Positions 1 through 9,298 of a stretch of 64,000 nt of DNA are shown here, one piece after another. The notes below the pieces were generated by a model. It was not told the origin of the DNA. It saw nothing but the letters and a program-made list of their open reading frames with translations, and ran no database searches. This stretch comes from Butyrivibrio sp. MB2005 (GTDB taxonomy: Bacteria > Bacillota > Clostridia > Lachnospirales > Lachnospiraceae). Positions within the stretch are counted from its first letter, which is position 1. Every line of letters starts with the position of its first letter. The stretch spans positions 124,001-188,000 of the forward strand of contig NZ_AUJP01000012.1 of the NCBI RefSeq assembly GCF_000424285.1, given 5' to 3'. The position numbers and the translations under genes were made by a program.

Positions 1-852
1 GTTGCTGCTACAGCATCAGAGCCCAGCCCGCTGCAGTACATCGCTCCTTACACAGGATGTACAATGGGTGAGTATTTTATGAACAAGGGTAAGCACGTGC
101 TGGTTATCTATGATGACCTTTCCAAGCACGCAGTAGCATATCGTGCACTGTCACTGCTTATCCGCAGACCTCCGGGACGTGAGGCATATCCCGGTGACGT
201 ATTCTATCTGCACTCAAGACTTCTTGAGAGAGCAGCTAAGCTTTCCGATGAAAACGGCGGCGGCTCACTTACAGCCCTTCCTATCATCGAGACTCAGGCC
301 GGTGACGTATCTGCTTACATTCCTACAAACGTTATCTCCATCACAGATGGTCAGATATTCCTTGAGACCGAGCTTTTCCACTCTGGTATCATGCCGGCGG
401 TTAACCCCGGTATCTCAGTATCACGAGTAGGTGGTAATGCTCAGATCAAGGCCATGAAGAAGGTTGCCGGAACCCTGAAGCTTATCTATTCACAGTACAG
501 AGAGCTGCAGAGCTTTGCTCAGTTCGGTTCTGACCTTGATGAAGACACCAAGTCACGTCTTGCACAGGGTGAAAGAATCGTTGAAGTACTGAAGCAGGAT
601 AAGAGTTCACCTGTTGCCGTAGAGAAGCAGGTAGCCATTCTGTACGCGGTTATCAACAACGTTCTTACAGAAGTTGCTGTTACTGATATAGCTGAGTACG
701 AAGCAGGCCTCTTCGATTTCCTTGATTCAAATCCTGACGGAAGCGATGTTATGAAGACAATCCGCGAGACAGGAAAACTTGAATCAGATACCGAAGAAAA
801 GCTTAAGAACGTACTTAAGGCTTATACCGATAATTTCCTTAGCAGGAAATAA
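1..852 (+). CDS. atpA: F1F0 ATP synthase alpha subunit (C-terminal part)
   Basis: The reading frame is open from base 1 and ends at 852, so only the last 283 residues of a roughly 500-residue protein are present. The alpha subunit forms the catalytic hexamer of F1 with beta at the cytoplasmic face of the membrane. Visible family signatures are '[20 protein letters not shown]'-like text (here [20 protein letters not shown]) and [12 protein letters not shown] followed by [20 protein letters not shown], which are diagnostic for alpha. It is followed after 20 bp by atpG, as in the standard Firmicutes atp operon. Identification is secure; the start lies outside the window. Confidence 0.97.
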   Translation, partial: VAATASEPSPLQYIAPYTGCTMGEYFMNKGKHVLVIYDDLSKHAVAYRALSLLIRRPPGREAYPGDVFYLHSRLLERAAKLSDENGGGSLTALPIIETQAGDVSAYIPTNVISITDGQIFLETELFHSGIMPAVNPGISVSRVGGNAQIKAMKKVAGTLKLIYSQYRELQSFAQFGSDLDEDTKSRLAQGERIVEVLKQDKSSPVAVEKQVAILYAVINNVLTEVAVTDIAEYEAGLFDFLDSNPDGSDVMKTIRETGKLESDTEEKLKNVLKAYTDNFLSRK

Positions 853-872
853 CAATCACGGAGGAATGATAC

Positions 873-1730
873 ATGGCTGCTAATATGAAAGCTGTGAAGC
901 TCCGGATAAAAAGCGTACAGAGCACCATGCAGATCACAAAGGCGATGCAGCTGGTTGCAGCAAGTAAGCTGAGAAAAGCTAAGGAGAAGGCAGATAATTC
1001 CAAGCCCTACCTTGGAACCTTGCTGGACACCTTAAGAGACATCGCTGACGGTAACCAAGATTTCCAGTCACCTTATACCAAGGTGGGAAGCAATGATAAA
1101 TGGTTATACGTTGTAATCGCAGGTGACAGAGGACTTGCAGGAGGATACAACTCCAACCTGTTTAAGTTCATGGAAAGCGAGACAAAGGGACGCGACATCG
1201 AGGTATTTCCCATTGGTAAGAAATCAGTGGAATACTTCAAACACAGAAATGTTCCGATCTTCACTGAGGAATTTTCAGAGGTTGCCAAGGTAACCATTTC
1301 TGACTGCTTCTCAGTGGCAAATCTTTTATGTAAAGCATATAAAGAAGAAAAATTCGGACATATTTTCCTGTGCTATACGGATTTCATATCCATGATGTCA
1401 CAGGTACCAAAGGCCAGTCCGATACTGCCGCTTTCAGACCTTAAGGTTGAGGATGGAGAACCTAAAAAGTCGAAATCCCTGATTCTGTACGAACCGGATA
1501 GTGAGACTGTTTTCAATACAGTTGTTCCGGAGTATTTGGCGGGAGTGCTTTATTCGAGTATCAATATCTCTGTTGCGAGTGAACTTGCAGCGAGAAGAAC
1601 TGCGATGGAAGCAGCTACCGACAACGCAGAAGAAATGATAGAAACACTTAGTTTGTACTATAACAGAGCACGACAGGCAAGCATCACGCAGGAAATCACG
1701 GAGATCGTTGCCGGTGCCGAAGAGCCGTAA
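873..1730 (+). CDS. atpG: F1F0 ATP synthase gamma subunit
   Basis: A 285-residue protein of normal length for the central rotor stalk of F1. The N-terminal helix MKAVKLRIKSVQSTMQITKA with the following MQLVAASKLRKA, and the C-terminal coiled-coil partner RRTAMEAATDNAEEMI plus YNRARQASITQEITEIVAGA, are the conserved gamma signatures. The start ATG at 873 has a GGAGG ribosome site 6-7 bases upstream. It lies 20 bp after atpA and 15 bp before atpD, so it is translated from the same operon message. Confidence 0.97.
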   Translation: MAANMKAVKLRIKSVQSTMQITKAMQLVAASKLRKAKEKADNSKPYLGTLLDTLRDIADGNQDFQSPYTKVGSNDKWLYVVIAGDRGLAGGYNSNLFKFMESETKGRDIEVFPIGKKSVEYFKHRNVPIFTEEFSEVAKVTISDCFSVANLLCKAYKEEKFGHIFLCYTDFISMMSQVPKASPILPLSDLKVEDGEPKKSKSLILYEPDSETVFNTVVPEYLAGVLYSSINISVASELAARRTAMEAATDNAEEMIETLSLYYNRARQASITQEITEIVAGAEEP

Positions 1731-3143
<1,413 letters not shown>

Positions 3144-3147
3144 AATA

Positions 3148-3363
3148 TAGCCTTCTCCATTTAATGGAGAAGATATCTGCAAAGCAGATGGATACTAATA
3201 TTCTAGCCTTCTCCATTTAATGGAGAAGATATCTGCAAAGCAGAAGGATACTAATATTCTAGCCTTCTCCATTTAATGGAGAAGATATCTGTAAAGCAGA
3301 AGGATACTAATATTCTAGCCTTCTCCTTTTAAGGAGAAGGTGTCTGCGAAGCAGACGGATGAG
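3148..3363 (+). repeat. Four tandem 56-bp hairpin repeats between atpD and atpC
   Basis: Copies begin at 3148, 3204, 3260 and 3316, an exact 56-bp period. Each holds a stem CCTTCTCC...GGAGAAG and a second stem TCTGC-aaag/cgaa-GCAGA, followed by GGAT. The last copy (3316-3363) differs from the first three: it has GGAGAAGGTGTCTGCGAAGCAGACGG-type text and ends in GGATGAGG, which supplies the ribosome site of atpC. It closely resembles single copies at 7936-7979 and 9015-9112, so this is one interspersed element that has amplified locally. Confidence 0.9.
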
Positions 3364-3370
3364 GTAAAAT

Positions 3371-3772
3371 ATGGCTACTTATCATTTACAGGTCGTATCC
3401 CTGGATGGAATGGAATATGAGGGCGAGGTTGAGAAGATCATGCTCCGTACTGTAGATGGCGATGTTGAGATTCTTGCGAGACACACCAACTACTGCACAG
3501 GAATAGGCATGGGAACTGCTCATGTAACCTTAGCCGATGGCAAGGAACGCCGAGCTGCCTGCATAGGTGGAATGCTTTCTGTCATGGACGGTATGGTCCG
3601 CGTGCTTCCGACAACCTGGGAGTGGAGCGACGAGATAGATGTGGAACGTGCGCGTTCAGCAAAAGCAAGAGCCGAAGAAAGGCTTAAGGATGCGCAGCTC
3701 ACCAAGGAAGCCAGAGTCCGCGCTGAAGCCAAGCTTTATCGTGCACTTGTGCGCCTTGGTTCCGCACAGTGA
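3371..3772 (+). CDS. atpC: F1F0 ATP synthase epsilon subunit
   Basis: A 133-residue protein with the epsilon beta-sandwich N-terminus (LQVVSLDGMEYEGEVEKIML, then GDVEILARHTNYCTGIGMGT) and a C-terminal helical hairpin (ERARSAKARAEERLKDAQ). Epsilon couples F1 to the c-ring and inhibits ATP hydrolysis. The ribosome site GAGGT comes from the 3' end of the last hairpin repeat just upstream, a feature not seen in the other atp genes here. Confidence 0.95.
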   Translation: MATYHLQVVSLDGMEYEGEVEKIMLRTVDGDVEILARHTNYCTGIGMGTAHVTLADGKERRAACIGGMLSVMDGMVRVLPTTWEWSDEIDVERARSAKARAEERLKDAQLTKEARVRAEAKLYRALVRLGSAQ

Positions 3773-3866
3773 TGAAATGACGGTCTTGCGATTTTGAGGG
3801 AGTAACATACTCGGGGGAGATGTGATCCTGTCAGATTAGTAAAGGTCGGAACATTAGACATTATGA

Positions 3867-3910
3867 GGCGCTGTGGTTTGCCTAGACGGCTTGCTGCAGC
3901 GCTTTTGTTG
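3867..3910 (+). terminator. Rho-independent terminator of the atp operon
   Basis: GGCGCTG at 3867-3873 pairs with CAGCGC at 3897-3902 and is followed by TTTTGTTG. It lies about 95 bp after the atpC stop. Confidence 0.75.
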
Positions 3911-3948
3911 TATCAGGCATGAATTAAGAACTAAAGAGAATAAATTTA

Positions 3949-5310
3949 ATGATTAAAATAAAAAAGGCCAGGAAAGGCTTCTATCATGAGTTATTCGTAC
4001 TCGTGATTCCGATAGTAATACAGAATCTGATAGCATCTGCTGTAAGCATGGCAGATGTAGTTATGCTGGGAAGAGTTGATCAGACCTCAATTTCAGCGTC
4101 AAGTCTTGCGGGACAGGTAATGTTCCTTCTAAATGTAGTATTCTTTGGGCTGAATTCTGCGCTGACTATTCTTGCTGCCCAGTATTGGGGAAAAAGAGAC
4201 ACAAAGACCATATCCAGGATCCTTGGAATAGGACTTATTATATCGCTGGTTATAACTGTATCACTGGCACTAGCGGCCTTTTTCTTCCCTCGTTATGTCA
4301 TAAGAGTTTGGACCAATGTGCCGGAGCTTATAGATGCAGGTGCTGTCTATCTAAGATATGTTGCGCCGTCATATATATTCCTTGGAATAGCGCAGCCTTA
4401 TCTTACTATTCTGAAAAGCTGCGAGAGAGTAATGTTTTCAACCACACTCTCTGCGTCGACTCTTGTGCTGAATGTTATCCTCAATGCACTTTTGATATTC
4501 GGTCTTGGACCGTTTCCTGAGATGGGCATTGCAGGCGCAGCTCTTGCAACGACCATTTGCTGGGCTTACGGAGTAGCCGTATGTATTATTGATTTTTGCA
4601 GACAAAAGATACTTCCAAAGAATATCATCGATATGTTCAGGATACCAAGGGAACTGGTTTCCGATTTTGCAAAGTACTCACTTCCTGCATTTATAAATGA
4701 TGCTATGTGGGGACTTGCCTTTAACATGAATTCAATCATCATGGGACATCTGGGCTCTGACATAGTTGCAGCTAACTCAGTTGTGTCGGTGGCCAGAGAT
4801 CTGGTGACTGTTGTGGGTTTTGGAATTTCCGCAGCAGCATCCATCATGCTTGGAAAAGAGATTGGAGAAAACAGGCTGGAGGATGCCGGAAAAGATGCTT
4901 CATCAATAATGAAAGTAGCAGTCCTGTCAGGAATAATATCAGGATTTGCCTTATTTGCTATTAGCCCCGTTGTTCCGGGACTTGTGAAAATATCCGCAAC
5001 TGCAGCGCATTATCTTAGAATAATGTTATACATAAATGTCTTTTATCAGATGGGACAGATCGTAAATACTGTGCTTATCGCATCCCTGTTCAGATGCGGT
5101 GGCGATTCAAAATATGGAATGGTACTTGATATAGCGTGTATGTGGGGCTTTGCAGTACCTCTTGGGCTTATAAGTGCATTTGTGCTTAAGCTGCCTCCTA
5201 TAATAGTTTATGCTCTGATGTGTACAGACGAATTTGCTAAGATGCCCTTTGCTATCCGGCATTATATGAGCAAGAAATGGATCAGGAATATTACAAGAGA
5301 AATTAATTAA
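3949..5310 (+). CDS. MATE family efflux transporter
   Basis: A 453-residue polytopic membrane protein with about 12 hydrophobic segments and the two-fold MATE organisation (N-half IPIVIQNLIASAVSMADVVM with ASSLAGQV, C-half SLPAFINDAMWGLAFNMNSI). MATE proteins export cationic drugs or metabolites in exchange for Na+ or H+. The substrate cannot be told from sequence. It stands alone between the atp terminator and the DUF285 gene. It is only distantly similar to the second MATE at 25907. Confidence 0.9.
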   Translation: MIKIKKARKGFYHELFVLVIPIVIQNLIASAVSMADVVMLGRVDQTSISASSLAGQVMFLLNVVFFGLNSALTILAAQYWGKRDTKTISRILGIGLIISLVITVSLALAAFFFPRYVIRVWTNVPELIDAGAVYLRYVAPSYIFLGIAQPYLTILKSCERVMFSTTLSASTLVLNVILNALLIFGLGPFPEMGIAGAALATTICWAYGVAVCIIDFCRQKILPKNIIDMFRIPRELVSDFAKYSLPAFINDAMWGLAFNMNSIIMGHLGSDIVAANSVVSVARDLVTVVGFGISAAASIMLGKEIGENRLEDAGKDASSIMKVAVLSGIISGFALFAISPVVPGLVKISATAAHYLRIMLYINVFYQMGQIVNTVLIASLFRCGGDSKYGMVLDIACMWGFAVPLGLISAFVLKLPPIIVYALMCTDEFAKMPFAIRHYMSKKWIRNITREIN

Positions 5311-5323
5311 ATCGTATTTCAAG

Positions 5324-5352
5324 TTGACGATATGGCATTAGGATTTTATGAT
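5324..5352 (+). promoter_or_regulatory. Sigma-A promoter of the DUF285 surface-protein gene
   Basis: TTGACG at 5324-5329, a 17-bp spacer, and TATGAT at 5347-5352. The expected start is near 5360, about 37 bases before the ATG. Confidence 0.7.
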
Positions 5353-5396
5353 TAAATAGTCTATGTTGTAGACAAGAAAAGTTTAAGGGGAAACAA

Positions 5397-7049
5397 ATGA
5401 AAAAGGGGAAAAGTCTAATTATTTCTATCACAGCAATGCTGTGTCTGTTTTTTGTGGTTTTTGGCATGAAAACCACTGCTCATGCAAAAACCGGTGATCT
5501 GTATGAAGGAAACAAATTCAATGATACTATCAAAGAGTTTAATAACGAGAAAGTTGACTGGTTAACGGAAGATAAAGTCATTACAAAGATAGTATTTGCC
5601 AAAACTTCTGCTGTATCAACAAAAAACCTTGCGAGCAAAGTAGTTGGAGACGGCGTAACAGCATATTATAATGCAACCACAAAAACCTTATATATCTGCT
5701 CCGACGAGAAAATAAGATTCAACTTTTCTTGTGATGATATGTTTTTTAATATGCAGGCAGTAGAATCTATTGATTTCGGAAAAGACATCATAGATACGAC
5801 CAATATGGTAAAAGCATATCAGATGTTCAGAGATTGTGTGAGCCTTAAAAAGCTTGACCTAAGAGAATTCAGAACACCAAAGCTCAAAGACATGAGTACG
5901 ATGTTTCACTGTTGCATAAGCCTTGAAGAATTAAATCTCAGCAGCTTTGACACTTCAAAGGTTACCAATATGCACAGTACTTTCATGACGCTTTCCAGTA
6001 TAAGGAGACTAGATCTTGGCAATTTTGATACATCAAATGTAACATCAATGACTCAGCTGTTTACATATGACTCTAATCTGGAAAGCCTTGACCTTTCAGG
6101 ATTTGATACATCCAATGTAGATGATATGTACAGGATGTTCTGTTTATGCAGCAGCTTGAAATCAATAAATTTTGGTGAAAAGTTTAATACCGCAAAAGTC
6201 AAAGATTTCAATGAAATGTTCAACGCATGCACTGACCTGGAATATCTGGATCTCAGCACCTTTGATTTTTCATCGGTTGATTATAAGGATGCAAAAGGCT
6301 TCATAGTCGGTTGCAGCTCACTTGAGTGTATAGATGCTCCCCATGTATTACCTGCTGATTTTAACTATCGCTCAGAATACTTTTGGGGGTCGCTTTCGGA
6401 TCTTGGAGAAGTTGCACTTGATAACAATAAGGACGGCGTTCCCGATGACAATAGAAGGTTCAACTGTTTCCTTGCAGCCAATGAAAGTAACAGATATCTT
6501 TTTGTAAAGCAGTTAGGAAAGCCCAAAAAGGAAGAGAAAAATACTCATGAAGAAGATGACAGCGATATGGGCGATGAAAAGCAGCTTCAGGTAAAAAATA
6601 AAACTTCGGCAAGCACCACAGGCAGTAAAAACTCTGCCAAGCTGCCCATGAAAATAACCATCGACAAAATAACCTATAGGATCGGAGTAGATGGTAAGGC
6701 AGAAGTAATCAAGATCGGAGCTACGAAAAAAGCAAGGATCAACTTCATCGAAGTGGACGGAGTGGCTTATCCGGTAGTTAAGATAGCAAATAATGCCTGC
6801 AAATCCAATAAGACCATTAAGGAAGTTACACTTGGAAAATGCATTAAGCGCATAGGAAAAAATGCATTCAAGAAATGCAAAAAGCTTAAGAAGGTAAACA
6901 TATATGCCAATAAATCACTGAAGGTTCAGAAGAATGCATTCAAGAACCTGCCGAAAAAAGCAAGGATCAAGGTTAAGGGAGTTAAAGGCAAAACCAGAGA
7001 TAAGATAAAAAAAGCAATTAAAAAGCAGACAAATGCTAATGTAATGTAA
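5397..7049 (+). CDS. BspA-like leucine-rich-repeat surface protein (DUF285)
   Basis: 550 residues with a signal peptide (KKGKS, hydrophobic core, AHA cleavage site near residue 30). Residues about 143-310 carry consecutive repeats of roughly 25 residues in the style SLEELNLSSFDTSKVTNM, typical of DUF285/BspA repeats. A linker rich in K, E, S and T follows, then a second LRR_5-like block (VTLGKCIKRIGKNAFKKCKK) and a very basic C-terminus. No LPXTG signal, cell-wall-binding repeat or membrane anchor is visible. Such proteins are usually secreted adhesins; function here is inferred. The start has an AAGGGGA site. Confidence 0.85.
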   Translation: MKKGKSLIISITAMLCLFFVVFGMKTTAHAKTGDLYEGNKFNDTIKEFNNEKVDWLTEDKVITKIVFAKTSAVSTKNLASKVVGDGVTAYYNATTKTLYICSDEKIRFNFSCDDMFFNMQAVESIDFGKDIIDTTNMVKAYQMFRDCVSLKKLDLREFRTPKLKDMSTMFHCCISLEELNLSSFDTSKVTNMHSTFMTLSSIRRLDLGNFDTSNVTSMTQLFTYDSNLESLDLSGFDTSNVDDMYRMFCLCSSLKSINFGEKFNTAKVKDFNEMFNACTDLEYLDLSTFDFSSVDYKDAKGFIVGCSSLECIDAPHVLPADFNYRSEYFWGSLSDLGEVALDNNKDGVPDDNRRFNCFLAANESNRYLFVKQLGKPKKEEKNTHEEDDSDMGDEKQLQVKNKTSASTTGSKNSAKLPMKITIDKITYRIGVDGKAEVIKIGATKKARINFIEVDGVAYPVVKIANNACKSNKTIKEVTLGKCIKRIGKNAFKKCKKLKKVNIYANKSLKVQKNAFKNLPKKARIKVKGVKGKTRDKIKKAIKKQTNANVM

Positions 7050-7069
7050 ATAAATATACGGCAGCACAT

Positions 7070-7106
7070 AGCCCTCGCAATTTTGCGGGGGCTATTGTTA
7101 TCTTTG
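7070..7106 (+). terminator. Terminator after the DUF285 gene
   Basis: AGCCCTCGCA pairs with TGCGGGGGCT across an ATTT loop, followed by ATTGTTATCTTTG. Confidence 0.75.
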
Positions 7107-7145
7107 TATAAAATCCACCCCATGATATTTGTAGAATAATGATAA

Positions 7146-7191
7146 TTGAAGTAATGCGTTATTTAACCTATAATGTGTGTACGTTCACGGA
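7146..7191 (+). promoter_or_regulatory. Promoter with LacI-type operator, DUF4867-lacI operon
   Basis: TTGAAG (7146-7151), 17-bp spacer, TATAAT (7169-7174). The operator half-palindrome TGTGTGTACGTTCACGGA occupies 7174-7191, that is, the transcription start itself. A near-identical 18-mer lies at 9197-9214 in the next promoter. Placement at +1 suggests repression by the LacI-family protein encoded at 7981. Confidence 0.75.
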
Positions 7192-7284
7192 AAAGCAAAA
7201 TGCGCAGTAATTTCTTCGCGCATTGGCTTTAATATCAGTAACAATCAACATTTCACAAATAAAAAGTAAAGCGGGGTAGGAAAG

Positions 7285-7920
7285 ATGGTAATTAAAAGCG
7301 TTACAGACAAAGAATTCAAAGAATACGGCAGAGTAGTGGAAGGATACAGTGTAGCTGAGATCCTTAAGGCACTTGAGAACGACACACCCTGCCCGGATGA
7401 CGTTGTTTACGTAGCAGAAGAGCCTAAGCTGATGGCAACTGCTGATACTAAGGATCTTGGCACAAGCCTTTTTGGCGGCATGCCTTTCCAGTTCGGATAC
7501 TGCAACGGTCACAACACAAAGATGAACTGCATGGAGTATCACAGAGACAGCGAGTTTAACCTTGGTACAGAGGATTTCATCCTTCTTCTTGCAAAGCTCA
7601 GCGACATCGAAGACGGCAAGCTTGATTCTTCCAAGGTAGTAGCATTCAAGTGCCCTAAGGGCGTACTCGTTGAGGTTTATGCTTCAACTCTTCACTATGC
7701 TCCCTGCCATGCAGATGCTTCTAAGGGCTTCAAGGTACTTATCGCACTTCCTAAGGGAACAAACGTAGGAACCACAGAGACAGCAGGCAAGAACCTTGAT
7801 GACAGAACACTTTTCGCTACAAACAAGTGGCTTCTTGCACACAAGGACGCATCAGAGATCGCAGACGGCGCATACGAAGGCATCACAGGCGAGAACATTG
7901 ATATTGCAGGTCTTATCTGA
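7285..7920 (+). CDS. DUF4867-like protein
   Basis: 211 residues, soluble, no signal peptide. It resembles the DUF4867 family, cupin-like proteins that in Firmicutes sit beside sugar isomerase genes; family recall rather than a search, so moderate certainty. The stretch YCNGHNTKMNCMEYHRDSEF and later KCPKGVLVEVYASTLHYAPCHA contain several His, Glu and Cys residues that could bind a metal, as in cupin-type sugar epimerases or isomerases. Codon use is strongly biased (highly expressed type). It shares an operator type with the isomerase-like gene at 9299, so both probably act on the same sugar. Confidence 0.65.
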   Translation: MVIKSVTDKEFKEYGRVVEGYSVAEILKALENDTPCPDDVVYVAEEPKLMATADTKDLGTSLFGGMPFQFGYCNGHNTKMNCMEYHRDSEFNLGTEDFILLLAKLSDIEDGKLDSSKVVAFKCPKGVLVEVYASTLHYAPCHADASKGFKVLIALPKGTNVGTTETAGKNLDDRTLFATNKWLLAHKDASEIADGAYEGITGENIDIAGLI

Positions 7921-7935
7921 TCACTGAAAAAATAA

Positions 7936-7979
7936 AAGCTTCCCGGGTGGGAGGTGTCACGAAGTGACAGATGAGAGGT
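7936..7979 (+). repeat. Single copy of the atp-type hairpin repeat
   Basis: GCTTCCCGGGTGGGAGG followed by GTGTCACGAAGTGACA and GATGAGAGG: the same two-stem layout as the copy at 3316-3363. It ends two to four bases before the lacI start and provides its ribosome site (GAGAGGT). Confidence 0.7.
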
Positions 7980-7980
7980 A

Positions 7981-9012
7981 ATGATGGCAACTATAACAGA
8001 AATTGCTGAACTTGCCGGTGTATCTATAGGTACTGTTGACAGGGTTTTACACAACAGAGGCTATGTCAAGGCCGAGACCAGAGAACGTGTCGAGAAAGCC
8101 TGTGAGGAACTTCAATACGAACCTAACAGGGTGGCACAGGGCCTGGCGGTCAGGAAAAAGAAGCTTAAGTTTCTTTTCATGATCCCCAAGACGCAGTACA
8201 GCCCATTTTTTATACCGGTCAGAGAAAGCGCAGAGAAAAAGGGTAAATCTCTTGAGGCATACGCTGCAACTACGGATATCATCGAATATCCCGACAGCGC
8301 AGCTGAGGAAGCAGAGCTTATAAAGACGCTGAAAAAGAGCATAGGCGAATACGACGGAGTATGCATTACAGGAACGGTTTCGCCTATAAACGATCTTATC
8401 ATCGCAGAGCAGAAAAAACGTGATATTCCGCTTGTTTTCTACAACAGCAGACTGGACGGCGTTGAGCATCTTGCTTACGTGGGATGCGACTATATAGCTT
8501 CTGGAAGACTGGCAGCAGGACTTACTGCCATGGCGGGAGGCGATGATGCGAAGATCTGCTTTTTCACAGAGTATGACAGCATAAAAGAGAGTGCTACGGA
8601 GCGTATCAGGGGCTTTTCAAACGAGATGAGCTCAAGGTATCCCGATATGGAACTCCTCGGAAGGTGGAGCATATCCCTGGACAGAGAGGAGAATAAGCGC
8701 TCGGTAAAAGAGATGTTTGTAAAGTATCCCGAGACCAATGTGGTCTACGTCATAAATCCCAGAGATTATGACATCTGCAGGCTCATAGCCGCAGAGGATA
8801 CAGATCATAAGATAAGGATAATCACCAACGACCTTGTAGCGGTGCAGTATGAGATGTTCCACAAGGGCCTCATAACCGCAACAATTTGCCAGGAACCGGA
8901 GAAACAGGGCAAGCTTTCCCTGGAGATTCTCTTTAATTATCTGGCGTACGGCACAGTGCCCAAGAAGGTGAATTATACTGAGCTCAGCATACATATAGAA
9001 CAGAATTTATAG
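7981..9012 (+). CDS. LacI family transcriptional regulator
   Basis: 343 residues. The N-terminal LacI helix-turn-helix reads TEIAELAGVSIGTVDRVLHN with the hinge-proximal YEPNRVAQGLAVRKKK; the rest is a periplasmic-binding-protein-like sugar domain (TGTVSPINDLI, AYVGCDYIASGRLAAGL, FFTEYDSIKESATERIRGF) as in the Peripla_BP_4 type of ribose/xylose sensors. The start is ATG 7981 or the adjoining ATG 7984; the latter has better spacing from GAGAGG. It lies 60 bp after the DUF4867 gene and is the likely reader of the operators at 7174 and 9197. Confidence 0.9.
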   Translation: MMATITEIAELAGVSIGTVDRVLHNRGYVKAETRERVEKACEELQYEPNRVAQGLAVRKKKLKFLFMIPKTQYSPFFIPVRESAEKKGKSLEAYAATTDIIEYPDSAAEEAELIKTLKKSIGEYDGVCITGTVSPINDLIIAEQKKRDIPLVFYNSRLDGVEHLAYVGCDYIASGRLAAGLTAMAGGDDAKICFFTEYDSIKESATERIRGFSNEMSSRYPDMELLGRWSISLDREENKRSVKEMFVKYPETNVVYVINPRDYDICRLIAAEDTDHKIRIITNDLVAVQYEMFHKGLITATICQEPEKQGKLSLEILFNYLAYGTVPKKVNYTELSIHIEQNL

Positions 9013-9014
9013 AA

Positions 9015-9112
9015 CCTCATCCGGTGCTTCGCACCACCTTCCCCTAAAAGGGGAAGGCATAAAGCCTTCTCCCCTTTGGGGAGAAGGTGTCAGCGAAGCT
9101 GACGGATGAGGG
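9015..9112. repeat. Inverted pair of the hairpin repeat element
   Basis: A reverse copy (9015-9058, beginning CCTCATCCGGTGCTTCGCAC) and a forward copy (9064-9112, ending GCTGACGGATGAGG) face each other across 5 bp, giving a large palindrome after the lacI stop. It may serve as a transcript end in place of a classical terminator. Confidence 0.85.
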
Positions 9113-9159
9113 GACATAGTTACCATATTTTGTCTCTTAAATATGTGAAATATGTCGTG

Positions 9160-9214
9160 TTGACAAAGCAGGCTCCAAAACTTATGATTTAGTAGATGTG
9201 TGAACGTACACACA
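9160..9214 (+). promoter_or_regulatory. Promoter with LacI-type operator, isomerase gene
   Basis: TTGACA (9160-9165), 17-bp spacer, TATGAT (9183-9188). The 18-bp palindrome TGTGTGAACGTACACACA (9197-9214, one mismatched pair) covers about +2 to +19. It matches the operator at 7174-7191 in the opposite orientation. Confidence 0.8.
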
Positions 9215-9298
9215 TTTTTTTAAAAAAGTTACTTTTTCGCAGTTTTTATAAAACTGCAAAGCAATAAACACATTTAAAAAGGGTAGGAGGATAAAAGA

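Noticed and set aside
3148..3363. CRISPR-like reading of the atpD-atpC repeats
   Set aside because: The whole 56-bp unit is repeated with no unique spacers; it is a tandem hairpin repeat.
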